Shown here piece after piece: positions 20,525 to 29,419 of a DNA stretch of 64,000 bases. Source of the DNA: Cognaticolwellia sediminilitoris (GTDB taxonomy: Bacteria; Pseudomonadota; Gammaproteobacteria; Enterobacterales; Alteromonadaceae); contig NBOG01000002.1 in assembly GCA_002104535.1 (NCBI GenBank), positions 398,856 to 462,855 of the forward strand, written 5' to 3'. Position 1 is the first letter of the stretch, and every line of letters starts with the position of its first letter. The notes beneath the pieces were generated by a model that had not been told where the DNA came from, did not search any database, and saw only the letters and a list, made by a program, of their open reading frames with translations. The position numbers and the translations under genes are program-made.

Positions 20525-22174
20525 ATGGAACGCGAATCAATGGAATTTGACGTTGTAATTGTTGGTGCCGGTCCTGCAGGCCTGTCAACTGCTTGTCAAC
20601 TTATGAAGTTAGCACAAGAAAAAGAACAAGAATTGATGGTGTGTGTCGTCGAAAAGGGCTCTGAAGTTGGTGCTCATATTCTTTCCGGTGCGGTTTTTGA
20701 ACCACGCGCCTTAAATGAACTATTTCCAGATTGGAAAGAAAAAGGTGCTCCGCTAAATACCGCCGTCACAGGCGATGATATTTATTTATTTAATGGCGAA
20801 GAAAGCGCGGTTAAATTACCCGGTTTTAGTGTTCCTAAAACCATGCATAACGAAGGCAACTACATAGTAAGCATGGGTAATGTCTGTCGTTGGTTAGCTG
20901 AGCAAGCGGAACAATTAGGTGTGGAAATCTTTCCAGGCTTTCCAGCCCAAGACATCATTTACAACGAAGATGGTAGTGTCGGCGGTGTAATAACCGGTGA
21001 CATGGGTTTAGACGCTGAAGGCAAACCAAAAGATTCATTTATGCCAGGTATGGAACTAAAAGCTAAATACACTGTGTTTGCTGAGGGTTGTCGCGGCCAT
21101 TTAGGTAAAGAACTGATCGCTAAATTTGCCTTAGACGCAGATAAGTCTCCACAACACTATGGTTTAGGTTTCAAAGAAATTTGGGATATTGACCCAGCTA
21201 AGCATCAAGAAGGTTTAGTGGTGCATTCTGCTGGTTGGCCATTAGATAACGATACAAATGGTGGCGGATACTTATATCACGCAGAAAATAACCAAGTGTT
21301 TGTTGGTTTAATTGTTGATTTAAATTATAGCAATCCGCATTTAAGTCCATTTGATGAGTTTCAGCGCTATAAACATCATCCAAAAATTGCGCAATACCTT
21401 GAAGGCGGTAAGCGTGTTTCGTACGGTGCAAGAGCAATGGCAAAAGGTGGCTTTAATTCGTTACCTAAATTAAGCATGCCGGGTGCTGTGTTAGTTGGCT
21501 GTGAGGCAGGTACCATTAACTTTGCTAAAATTAAAGGTAATCATACTGCCATGAAGTCAGGCATGTTAGCCGCGGAGTCTATTTTTGAAGCCTTAGCTGC
21601 TGGCGATGAAGGTCGTAATGATCTGACAAGCTATACTGAGAAATACCAAAACTCTTGGTTATATGAAGAGCTATATAATACGCGTAATTTCGGTCCAGCT
21701 ATGCATAAGTTTGGAACTTTCCTTGGCGGTGCTTATAACACTATTGATCAAAACTTCTTCGGTGGAAAATTACCGTTTAACTTTAAAGATGACAGCTTAG
21801 ATCATGAGCAATTGAAATTGGCCGCAGATGCGCCAATGATCAATTACCCTAAGCCGGATAATAAGCTGAGTTTTGATAAATTAACCTCGGTATTTTTGTC
21901 AAATACCAACCATGAAGAAGAGCAACCTTGCCACTTGAAATTAGCAGATAGTAGTATTCCTATTAATGTTAACTTAGCTAAATATGCGGAGCCAGCACAA
22001 CGTTATTGCCCTGCAGGCGTATATGAAGTGGAAAGTACACCTGAAGGCGATAAGTTTGTCATTAACTCGCAAAACTGTGTGCACTGTAAAACTTGTGACA
22101 TAAAAGACCCAAGCCAAAATATCACTTGGGTTACTCCAGAAGGTACTGGCGGTCCTAACTACCCTAATATGTAG
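20525..22174 (+). CDS. etfD: Electron transfer flavoprotein:ubiquinone oxidoreductase
   Basis: Transfers electrons from ETF into the quinone pool; a monotopic inner-membrane flavo-iron-sulfur protein. ATG 20525 is chosen because GGGAG lies 5 bases upstream; an ATG at 20510 would precede the ribosome site. 549 residues. It has an N-terminal FAD dinucleotide fold (FDVVIVGAGPAGLSTA) and a C-terminal 4Fe-4S site CPAGVYEV...CVHCKTCDIKDP. It ends with the conserved GGPNYPNM-type tail. Divergent from etfBA, with tandem PsrA-type boxes just upstream. Confidence 0.96.
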   Translation: MERESMEFDVVIVGAGPAGLSTACQLMKLAQEKEQELMVCVVEKGSEVGAHILSGAVFEPRALNELFPDWKEKGAPLNTAVTGDDIYLFNGEESAVKLPGFSVPKTMHNEGNYIVSMGNVCRWLAEQAEQLGVEIFPGFPAQDIIYNEDGSVGGVITGDMGLDAEGKPKDSFMPGMELKAKYTVFAEGCRGHLGKELIAKFALDADKSPQHYGLGFKEIWDIDPAKHQEGLVVHSAGWPLDNDTNGGGYLYHAENNQVFVGLIVDLNYSNPHLSPFDEFQRYKHHPKIAQYLEGGKRVSYGARAMAKGGFNSLPKLSMPGAVLVGCEAGTINFAKIKGNHTAMKSGMLAAESIFEALAAGDEGRNDLTSYTEKYQNSWLYEELYNTRNFGPAMHKFGTFLGGAYNTIDQNFFGGKLPFNFKDDSLDHEQLKLAADAPMINYPKPDNKLSFDKLTSVFLSNTNHEEEQPCHLKLADSSIPINVNLAKYAEPAQRYCPAGVYEVESTPEGDKFVINSQNCVHCKTCDIKDPSQNITWVTPEGTGGPNYPNM

Positions 22175-22204
22175 TTGCTAGATTTTAGCTCAGTGATATA
22201 TAAG

Positions 22205-22230
22205 AAAACCTGCAAATGCAGGTTTTTTTT
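22205..22230 (+). terminator. Rho-independent terminator of the ETF oxidoreductase gene
   Basis: Stem AAAACCTGCA / TGCAGGTTTT with a two-base loop and a T8 run, 31 bases after the stop codon. Confidence 0.92.
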
Positions 22231-22295
22231 ATGGACTTACTTGTAGGTATATTTATAGGCATATTAATCGGATTATTAGAAAGAGTGATTCACTG

Positions 22296-22748
22296 TTACT
22301 TTTCTCGAATGGGTAATTCTGATGTCAATACCCAGTAGTAATTTAGCTCTTTCATTTTTTGAGAAAAGTCTTCAAAATTTAATGGTTTTGAAACGTAACC
22401 GCTGGCACCATTTTTATAACATTCATCAATTTCTCCGGACGTTGACGATGTACTGATCATGACGACTGGGATATTACACAACTCTTCATCTGCTTTAATC
22501 ATTCGCAATGTTTCAATACCGCCTTGTCTTGGCATACGAATATCTAAAAAAACAATATCTGGCCTTGTGTATTTAAGCTTATCTTCAAAAGGCGATTGGT
22601 TTTTTAAAAAGGCAATCGCTTGCTCGCCGTCAAGTACATGATCAATCTGATTTTTGAGATGAAACTCATGAAAGGCATCCATCATTAACTCAGCATGATC
22701 AACATTGTCTTCAACCATTAAAGCAGAAATAGGTTTATATCGATCCAT
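22296..22748 (-). CDS. Single-domain Rcp1-type response regulator
   Basis: 150 residues, one receiver domain and no output domain. The acidic pocket is VEDN (13-14), the phospho-acceptor is Asp69 in IVFLDIRMP, and the switch lysine is in YVSKPL. The insertion before the phospho-site (NQSPFEDKLKYTRPDIVFLD) is typical of Rcp1-like regulators that serve phytochrome-type kinases. It is followed upstream on the same strand by a receiver-kinase gene, across a 103-base gap. It probably receives phosphate from one or more kinases of this island and acts by protein contact. Confidence 0.9.
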   Translation of the reverse strand: MDRYKPISALMVEDNVDHAELMMDAFHEFHLKNQIDHVLDGEQAIAFLKNQSPFEDKLKYTRPDIVFLDIRMPRQGGIETLRMIKADEELCNIPVVMISTSSTSGEIDECYKNGASGYVSKPLNFEDFSQKMKELNYYWVLTSELPIREK

Positions 22749-22851
22749 GCGTATTCCTTTAAATTATTTACATGATTTAATTAATAATTTTATATAATAG
22801 CCAATAAGTATTAGGGTTAAATGTGTAATTGGTAACAAAATATTTACTTAA

Positions 22852-23925
22852 TTATGGCGATTTTTTAAAGATGACCGTGAAGCAGCTACCTTTAGCTAAT
22901 TCTGACTCTACTTTTATACACCCCTCATGATGCTCAACGATACGTTTGACGATACTTAATCCTAAGCCAGAACCGGTGTAATTCTTGTTGTTTTCTAGAC
23001 GCTGAAACGGTGAGAATATTGTATCCTTATCCTCTAAAGCGAAGCCAATTCCATTATCTTTTACTGAAATCTCAATATAATCACCTTTATCAAGGGATGA
23101 AAAGGTGATCTCAGGAGGATTTTCGTTAAACTTAATCGCATTACTGAGTAAATTGTGAAAAAGTAAATGCAAAAGTGCAGAGCTTGCATGTAAATTGGGC
23201 ATTGTGCCGATAATTTCAGCATTAAAGTCTTGTTCACTGGCAGACTTAATAGAATCTATAACACTGTTAAGCACTTTATTTAAATCAACGGTGAAAAATT
23301 CTTTATCGCCGTGACTAACCGATAAGTAATGCTGTAAGTCTTTTACTAAGCTATGAATGTTATGAGTACTGGTTTCCAGATATGTAAACCACTTAGATTC
23401 TTCAGGGCTTAAATCTACTCGTTTAATGAGTTCATTTTTAAGTAAATTAGACACGCCTTTAATTCGAACGATATGACCACTAAAGTCGTGAGAAAGACTA
23501 GAGCAAAATGCTTGCATATCTTGATTAAAAGCTTCAATCGTTTGCTGATGTTGCCAGCGTTCTATCGCATATCGGCAAGTTCGGTATAGCAAAGGCGGGG
23601 TTATTTCATCTTTAGGTAGATAATCCTGTACGCCTTGGTTCAGTAGGTCTTTTGCAATGTCGATACTGTTTAGCGATGATAAAATTACAATGGGTAAGCC
23701 AAAAGTATCGGTGCTTAATAATTCTACTGTTTGCTCAATGGTAGAGTCAGGTAATTGTAAATCAAAAAAACAAATATCAAACTGCTGTTCTCGTAACCTT
23801 TTTAGGCCAGTTAGCAAGGTCGCTTCTGAACAAACCTCTACCTGTTTATCAGACATAGATTTTAACGAATCTTCGATTAATTCGACATGATCGGGATTAT
23901 CTTCAATAAGTAAAATTTTCAACAC
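22852..23925 (-). CDS. Receiver-histidine kinase hybrid (receiver domain first)
   Basis: 357 residues. An N-terminal receiver domain has acidic residues IEDN, phospho-acceptor Asp55 and lysine in YLPKDE. A dimerisation/His domain follows with SLSHDFSGH (His near 150), then a HATPase domain with N-box NLLSNAIKFNENP, DNGIGF and GSGLGLSIVKRIVEHH. In most kinases the phospho-His is followed five residues later by Pro; here that residue is His. No membrane segment, so cytoplasmic and presumably controlled through its own receiver. Divergent from the GAF-kinase gene. Confidence 0.9.
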   Translation of the reverse strand: MLKILLIEDNPDHVELIEDSLKSMSDKQVEVCSEATLLTGLKRLREQQFDICFFDLQLPDSTIEQTVELLSTDTFGLPIVILSSLNSIDIAKDLLNQGVQDYLPKDEITPPLLYRTCRYAIERWQHQQTIEAFNQDMQAFCSSLSHDFSGHIVRIKGVSNLLKNELIKRVDLSPEESKWFTYLETSTHNIHSLVKDLQHYLSVSHGDKEFFTVDLNKVLNSVIDSIKSASEQDFNAEIIGTMPNLHASSALLHLLFHNLLSNAIKFNENPPEITFSSLDKGDYIEISVKDNGIGFALEDKDTIFSPFQRLENNKNYTGSGLGLSIVKRIVEHHEGCIKVESELAKGSCFTVIFKKSP

Positions 23926-24331
23926 TACATCATCCTATTTTAGCGGTCATAGTGATTTGAGCGGCTTGTTGTCAGCCATTTTAATATCAGCTTTAGTGTT
24001 TATGATAGATTTCAATGTTATTGGAAAACTAATGATTGATGTTTGTTTTACGCTAACAATTTGTAAATAAGTGATTTACTAGCATTTATAAAGTCGTGGT
24101 CTACTATATATTACATAGTAGATTGATAATCTGTAGTGTCAAACTTAAAACCATACTTATTACGTCAGGTTAACTATATTACAGCACAAGCAAGCTGTAT
24201 TAGGCTCACTTTCAGTGCAGAGTCGATGGCAGTTTAAATAATTAAAAATAGTATTTAAACAAGTAGCTCCAAAGTGTCAGAGGAATAGACATTACAAATC
24301 TTCTCCTAACAGTGATGAGTTTAAAAGTATC
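23926..24331. other. 406-base divergent intergenic region of the signalling island
   Basis: AT-rich and presumably carries promoters for both flanking kinase genes. It contains the inverted repeat TCTACTAT-N7-ATAGTAGA at 24100-24122, a possible operator. No gene or RNA was recognised in it. Confidence 0.45.
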
Positions 24332-25564
24332 ATGAAAATTGCCCCAGTTTCAGAAAACGAAGATGCTCGCCTCAGAGCATTATATGACTATAAAATTCTA
24401 GATACTGTCAGTGAATTAGCTTACGACCAACTGACAGCATTAGCCTCTAGCATTTGTGGCACGCCAGTGGCACTTGTATCTTTAGTTGATAAAGAACGAC
24501 AGTGGTTTAAATCTCACCATGGCATTGATGCCATAGAAACCCCAAGGGAGTGGGCATTTTGCGATCATGCCATTGGTCAAGAACAAGTGTTTGAAGTAAG
24601 TGATAGCCGATTAGACGAGCGGTTTCATGATAACCCTTTAGTAACTGGAGCAACACAAGTAATTTTCTATGCTGGAGCACCATTAGTGACTCCAGAAGGG
24701 CTACGTATTGGTACGCTTTGTGTTATTGATAATAAACCTGCTCAGTTGAGTGAACAGCAAAAGAGTCAATTAACTATTCTCGCTAAACAAGTGGTTAATT
24801 TATTAGAGTTGTCAAAGGCAAACCGCTCGCGAGAAGGGGTATTGGAAAATTTATTGTCTGTGACTAAATCATTAGAGCAAAAAAACAAAGAGCTAGAGCA
24901 ATTTGTTTATGCGGTTTCTCATGACTTAAAATCACCTTTAGTGACAATCTCAGGATTTGTAACAATTTTAGAAAAGGAACTGGCCGAATATACATCCGAT
25001 AAGCAAAAACATCGATTCGAGCGCATTAATCTCAATGTTGAACATATGGCTGAGCTACTGTCAGACTTACTTAATTTATCGCGTGTACTGAACAAAGATA
25101 TAGATAAACAAAAACTAGATACCCAGGCTTTAATACTTGATCAATGGCAAGGGTTGTCTTATATGGCTAATAATCTTGATGTTAACTTTATCGTGGCAAC
25201 AGACTTACATGAAATAAATGCGAACGAGACCTTATTCTCACAATGTATCAGCAATATTTTAAGTAACGCAATTCGTTATCGTAATCCTGAGATACCACTG
25301 AGAATTGAAATACGCTCGTACACTTATGATGGAAATATTTGTATTTCAATTAGTGATAATGGCATTGGCATTAAATCTAGCGAACATGACCGAATTTTTA
25401 AAGTATTTGAACAGCTTAATAAAGGTGAAGGGAGCGGTATCGGCTTGTGCATTGTAAAAGCGGCGATGGAAAAACACGATGGTCAAATCAAGTTGGTGTC
25501 AACAGAGGGGCAAGGTTCTCGTTTTGAATTGCATTTTCCTTGCGATATTAAGAAAATAAAATAA
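24332..25564 (+). CDS. GAF-domain sensor histidine kinase
   Basis: 410 residues, soluble. An N-terminal GAF domain (about 1-165) begins with the common ENEDARLRALYDYKILDT leader and includes CGTPVALVSLVDKERQWFKS and WAFCDHAI. A short coiled coil leads to the His domain VSHDLKSPLVTI with His197. The HATPase domain follows (NILSNAIRYRNPE, DNGIGI, GSGIGLCIVKAAMEKH). It is 24 bases upstream of the ethylene-receptor-like gene and is probably its operon partner. The kinase core is closely similar to that of the third plus-strand gene of the cluster. The GAF ligand is unknown. Confidence 0.92.
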   Translation: MKIAPVSENEDARLRALYDYKILDTVSELAYDQLTALASSICGTPVALVSLVDKERQWFKSHHGIDAIETPREWAFCDHAIGQEQVFEVSDSRLDERFHDNPLVTGATQVIFYAGAPLVTPEGLRIGTLCVIDNKPAQLSEQQKSQLTILAKQVVNLLELSKANRSREGVLENLLSVTKSLEQKNKELEQFVYAVSHDLKSPLVTISGFVTILEKELAEYTSDKQKHRFERINLNVEHMAELLSDLLNLSRVLNKDIDKQKLDTQALILDQWQGLSYMANNLDVNFIVATDLHEINANETLFSQCISNILSNAIRYRNPEIPLRIEIRSYTYDGNICISISDNGIGIKSSEHDRIFKVFEQLNKGEGSGIGLCIVKAAMEKHDGQIKLVSTEGQGSRFELHFPCDIKKIK

Positions 25565-25588
25565 CAACAATATAATTAAGGAGTCGCT

Positions 25589-26137
25589 ATGCAAGACTGG
25601 CTGCAACAATTCATTAACCCATCTTTTATGCCTCATGGACATTGCTACTTATGGCGGTCTGATATTCTATGGACGCACGTCATTTCAGATGCCGCAATCG
25701 GTATCGCTTATTTCCTAATACCTCTTGTATTAGGAGTAATAATTTATAAACGACAAGACGCTTTACCCCATAAAGATATTTTTGCTTTATTTATCGCTTT
25801 TATATTCTTCTGTGGCACCACTCATTTTGTTCAAATTTACGTTACTTGGTATCCACTTTACGAATATCAAGGCTGGATTAAAGCGCTAACGGCGTTTACC
25901 TCAGTGCTGACCGTTATTGTGCTAGCGCCAAAATTACCGCAGTTGATCCGCTTATCAGGTGTTGAAGAAGAGAATAATCGTAACCTGGCAGAACTAGCCT
26001 TGTTAAAGTCGCAAAATGAACAAATGAATTCAGTATATTCCGCTACGCTCGACCGGGAAGAAAAAATAATGACGATGAAAAAAGAGGTAAATGAATTATT
26101 AGCTGAGTTAGGTAAAGAGCAACGATATGAGCTGTAA
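25589..26137 (+). CDS. Stand-alone ethylene-receptor-like (ETR1-type) membrane sensor domain
   Basis: 182 residues: three transmembrane helices (about 32-53, 64-84, 95-113) and a C-terminal coiled coil (about 120-175) with no kinase domain. The membrane part matches the ethylene-binding domain of plant ETR1. ISDAAIGIAYFLIP carries Asp34, Tyr41, Ile44 and Pro45, and FIFFCGTTHF carries Ile72, Cys75 and His79. These match ETR1 Asp25, Tyr32, Ile35, Pro36, Ile62, Cys65 and His69, the residues reported to be needed for copper and ethylene binding. AAGGAG precedes the ATG. It sits between two histidine kinases on the same strand, so it probably signals by contact through its coiled coil. Confidence 0.85.
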   Translation: MQDWLQQFINPSFMPHGHCYLWRSDILWTHVISDAAIGIAYFLIPLVLGVIIYKRQDALPHKDIFALFIAFIFFCGTTHFVQIYVTWYPLYEYQGWIKALTAFTSVLTVIVLAPKLPQLIRLSGVEEENNRNLAELALLKSQNEQMNSVYSATLDREEKIMTMKKEVNELLAELGKEQRYEL

Positions 26138-26197
26138 TTCCTTGCCCTTGCCTAGGTGGTTTTATAATGATTTTACTGCTGATGTAGTGAGACGATA

Positions 26198-27607
26198 ATG
26201 AATAGTAAAAACCTGACATTAACGGCGCTAATACTATTTTTCATTACCCTTGAAGTATTAATTTCCTTGGACTTTGTTCGTCAGGAAGAAGGTATTAGAC
26301 AGAAGCAAGTAGCTGCTTTTCAAGCAATAATTGAATTACAAAATCAAATTGGCTATGTCGGGCTGATCCATAATTTTAAAAACTATATACTCAGACCGGA
26401 AGAAGTTTCTTATCGTGAAAATGGCTTGAAAAACGTGCAAGCGGCATTAAAACAAGTTGAAGTTTTAGAGTTTTTAAGTGCTGATTTATTAGATGAGCTA
26501 ATCATGCCAGCAACAAGAAATATGCTTGAAGCTTATCAACAAAGGTTAGAAGCACTACCTACAATGCTTGAAAAAAACATGAGTAGACGTGAGATAGATG
26601 AAGTAGTGCGCTTTAATGATGCGCCGTCTCGACATGAAATTGTAACCACGGCTGAAAAAATAGCTAAAGAAATAGAAGTAAATATATCTGAAATAACTTA
26701 TAGCAGTTTACGAGCCAGCTTAGTGACCTTATTTGCACTGTTTGTGACTTTATTTATTATGATGCGATATTATTTTCGTGATCAGCAAAAAGCATTATCA
26801 GCCAGTAAAAATTTAAATTTAAATCTTCAAGAAAACAAAAAGAACTTCCAACGATCTCAACGCATTTTAATTAGTGTTATGAAGGATGTAGAAAAGGAAA
26901 AACATGAAGCATCACGATTGAATGAACAGTTAAGTACTAAAAATAAGGAAATGGAGCAGTTTATCTATACCGTTTCACATGATTTGAAATCACCGTTAGT
27001 CACTATAGGCAGCTTTGCAAAAAATTTGATGACTGAGCTATCAGAGGTGATAAATGAAAAACAGCAACATAGATTTAATCGAATTATTTCAAACGTAGAG
27101 AATATGGAAGCTCTTTTAACGGATTTATTGGATTTGTCTAAAATTGTTCAACAGGAAATCACCATCTCCGAAGTTAACGTAAAACAGGTTGTTGATGCGC
27201 AGTGCCTGGTACTTGAAAATGATTTAGAAGAAAGTAATGCCATCATAAATGTTGCTGATAATATTGTCGATATTAACGCCAATGAACGGCTACTATCTGA
27301 AGCGATCTTAAATCTACTGAGTAATGCTATTAGATATAGAGATCCTGATCGGCAACTTGTTGTCGATATATATAGTTCAGAATCTGAATCATGTACCACT
27401 TTGCACGTAAAGGATAATGGAGTTGGCATTGATGCAAAGTATCATGAACTTATTTTTAGGATATTCGAGCGACTATCAACACATGAAGGGACTGGTGTTG
27501 GCCTTACTATAGTTCGAACAATAATGGATAAACATCACGGTAAAATATTACTTGAATCATCCTTAGGGCAGGGCGCTTGTTTTTCGTTAACCTTTCCAAA
27601 TAAATAA
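26198..27607 (+). CDS. Membrane sensor histidine kinase with periplasmic helical domain
   Basis: 469 residues. An N-terminal transmembrane helix (about 7-24) is followed by an all-helical periplasmic region of about 150 residues (QNQIGYVGLIHNFKNYILRP...), a second helix (about 172-192) and a long coiled coil. The His domain VSHDLKSPLVTI has His261, and the HATPase domain has NLLSNAIRYRDPD, DNGVGID and GTGVGLTIVRTIMDKH. The catalytic half resembles that of the GAF kinase two genes upstream, suggesting duplication. The periplasmic region looks like a four-helix-bundle sensor, but no ligand can be named. Confidence 0.9.
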   Translation: MNSKNLTLTALILFFITLEVLISLDFVRQEEGIRQKQVAAFQAIIELQNQIGYVGLIHNFKNYILRPEEVSYRENGLKNVQAALKQVEVLEFLSADLLDELIMPATRNMLEAYQQRLEALPTMLEKNMSRREIDEVVRFNDAPSRHEIVTTAEKIAKEIEVNISEITYSSLRASLVTLFALFVTLFIMMRYYFRDQQKALSASKNLNLNLQENKKNFQRSQRILISVMKDVEKEKHEASRLNEQLSTKNKEMEQFIYTVSHDLKSPLVTIGSFAKNLMTELSEVINEKQQHRFNRIISNVENMEALLTDLLDLSKIVQQEITISEVNVKQVVDAQCLVLENDLEESNAIINVADNIVDINANERLLSEAILNLLSNAIRYRDPDRQLVVDIYSSESESCTTLHVKDNGVGIDAKYHELIFRIFERLSTHEGTGVGLTIVRTIMDKHHGKILLESSLGQGACFSLTFPNK

Positions 27608-28134
27608 ATATACCTATGTAGTTAAACTGAATATTTGTTTTATGTCATTCAAAAAAAGAACTGACCAAAAATATATTACCCCATAGAGCGGTCATAACTC
27701 TTGGCTTCAATGAATGTTAAGTTTTCAGAGTTAATGGCATTTATTTATTCTGGAAACAGACTAGACTTTTTATTTTTTATTTTTTATTTTTTATTTTTTA
27801 TCTTTTTAGCGATTGCTATGTCTTGGGGGGAATTGGAAATAACTTCATTCAAGGCATATTGTCCCAGATTAGCAGAAGCAGTTCAAAATAGTACCCAACA
27901 TTCTTTTGATTGATTTTGATTTGATGGAAGTGTTGAATCCATTTGTGTCTGTATCATTTACCTCACTTAGAAGCTCAAATTAAAACCTAGAATTCGATGT
28001 CAGCTGAAAATAAACATTTAAATATGTGTGTTTAATAGTTTTTGTGTCTACTCTGAGTAGGTATAAATTATATAGATAGATATCATTTTGTTTAAATTAA
28101 AACAACTTATTCATTTTTTAAAGGATTACTAAAC
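27608..28134. other. 527-base intergenic region after the signalling island
   Basis: AT-rich. It contains the heptanucleotide tandem repeat listed separately. A 70-codon open frame at 27701-27913 runs through that repeat and is not credible as a gene. AAAGGA lies 9 bases before the start of the next gene. No terminator was recognised after the kinase gene. Confidence 0.5.
27767..27806. repeat. Heptanucleotide tandem repeat (ATTTTTT)n
   Basis: About five consecutive copies of a 7-base unit ATTTTTT, with A residues at 27772, 27779, 27786, 27793 and 27800. It lies in intergenic DNA about 330 bases upstream of the secreted coiled-coil protein gene. Copy number may vary by slippage. Confidence 0.85.
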
Positions 28135-29235
28135 ATGAATTCAAAAATAGTAAATATTGGGCTCGCTATTGCCCTAAGTGCATTATGCTTAACAGCCGTT
28201 GCGGGTAAAGATGATGTGCCAAACGGCAAACCATTCCAGAATATTCAAGAACAAGTAGATGCCACTAAATCGGCCCTAGATGCTGCAAATGAAGCTCGAA
28301 CAGCAGCAATAATAGCACTTGAAGCTGCTGACAGTGCACTACGTGCTAAGGACGAAGTTTTACAAGGTCAAATTAATGAAATCAAACTCACTATTGCCGA
28401 GGAAGTCGCACGTATAAATAGTGAAATCAATGGCTTAGAGCAAAAGATTAGCGAAGTGGAAGCCGGAAGTGATGAAGCTGATGCTTTACAGGATATAATC
28501 ATTGATCGCCTTAGTGATGCAATAAACTTACTTCGAAATCGTGCAGGAGCAGCCGAAGAAGCATCAAAATTACAAAATGCACAAATTGACTTGCTTTGGG
28601 CACGAGCTCAAGCAATTGAGATGAAGTCAGATGCTCAATACGTGGAAGCTAGGGCAAAATTTATCAATGTAGAGCAAAGTATAATAAACGCACTCGCGGC
28701 AGCAGATTTAGCCTATAGCCTAGGTGGACAGGCTATGGCAAGAGCAAATCAAGCTTATGCTTTAGCTGTCAGTGACGTGGACTACAACGCATTACTATCT
28801 CAATTAAATACAGTTAAGGCTATTGTAAATAAACTTGATAACCACCTTAGTGCGGTTTGTCCCATTGGCTTTTATGTGATTGGAGTCAATAGTGACGGGG
28901 CTTTAAAATGTCGGACTATAACCGATACGGTTTCTATTACTCAGGCCTTAACTGCAAAAAGTTATTGTACTGAAGACACTTTCTTTGGCTGCCTTGATTA
29001 TGCTTATTACCAGATTGGTACGGCTTTTTGCCCTATTGGATATTTACGTACAGCCACAAATAGATTCATGCCTAATGGTGTAGACCACATCAGTTATACC
29101 GAATATCTAGAAGAAGGTGCAGGACATGCTACTTATCAAACCAACACATTTGATAGTCCATTTACTAATACGGGCTCTGTGACTGTGAGTTGTGCCAGAA
29201 GATATTTCGACAGAACAGTCTACGGTAACAATTAA
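28135..29235 (+). CDS. Secreted coiled-coil protein with Cys-containing C-terminal domain, unknown function
   Basis: 366 residues. A signal peptide ends near TAVAG (about 24). Residues about 35-240 are alanine-rich heptads with strong coiled-coil character (EQVDATKSALDAANEARTA and onward). The C-terminal 120 residues form a compact domain with six cysteines, beginning CPIGFYVIGVNSDGALKC and repeating CPIGYLRTATNRF. The CP-x-G...DG-x-L-x-C pattern recalls small knob domains at the ends of secreted trimeric fibres. I do not recognise the family. It lies alone, downstream of the signalling island and a tandem repeat. A surface or secreted fibrous protein is the best guess. Confidence 0.7.
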   Translation: MNSKIVNIGLAIALSALCLTAVAGKDDVPNGKPFQNIQEQVDATKSALDAANEARTAAIIALEAADSALRAKDEVLQGQINEIKLTIAEEVARINSEINGLEQKISEVEAGSDEADALQDIIIDRLSDAINLLRNRAGAAEEASKLQNAQIDLLWARAQAIEMKSDAQYVEARAKFINVEQSIINALAAADLAYSLGGQAMARANQAYALAVSDVDYNALLSQLNTVKAIVNKLDNHLSAVCPIGFYVIGVNSDGALKCRTITDTVSITQALTAKSYCTEDTFFGCLDYAYYQIGTAFCPIGYLRTATNRFMPNGVDHISYTEYLEEGAGHATYQTNTFDSPFTNTGSVTVSCARRYFDRTVYGNN

Positions 29236-29419
29236 AGCTAAAAAGTGTCAATTAAGTTAGAGCTACTAGAAATAATGATTTTAACCTCAATCGCTTACAG
29301 CTTTTATGCTTAGTTTTGTGTTCGAGAGGGGAGTAGCTGTTTTCTATAATCAAAGCATAGACAGGTTAGGCGTTGGTGCTTAGATTTTGTCTGGAACTGT
29401 AAGCCAGCACTGTTAAGCC

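Noticed and set aside
27701..27913. A 70-codon plus-strand frame through the ATTTTTT repeat
   Set aside because: The middle is Phe/Leu/Ile-rich simply because it translates the tandem repeat; no ribosome site and no conserved motif.
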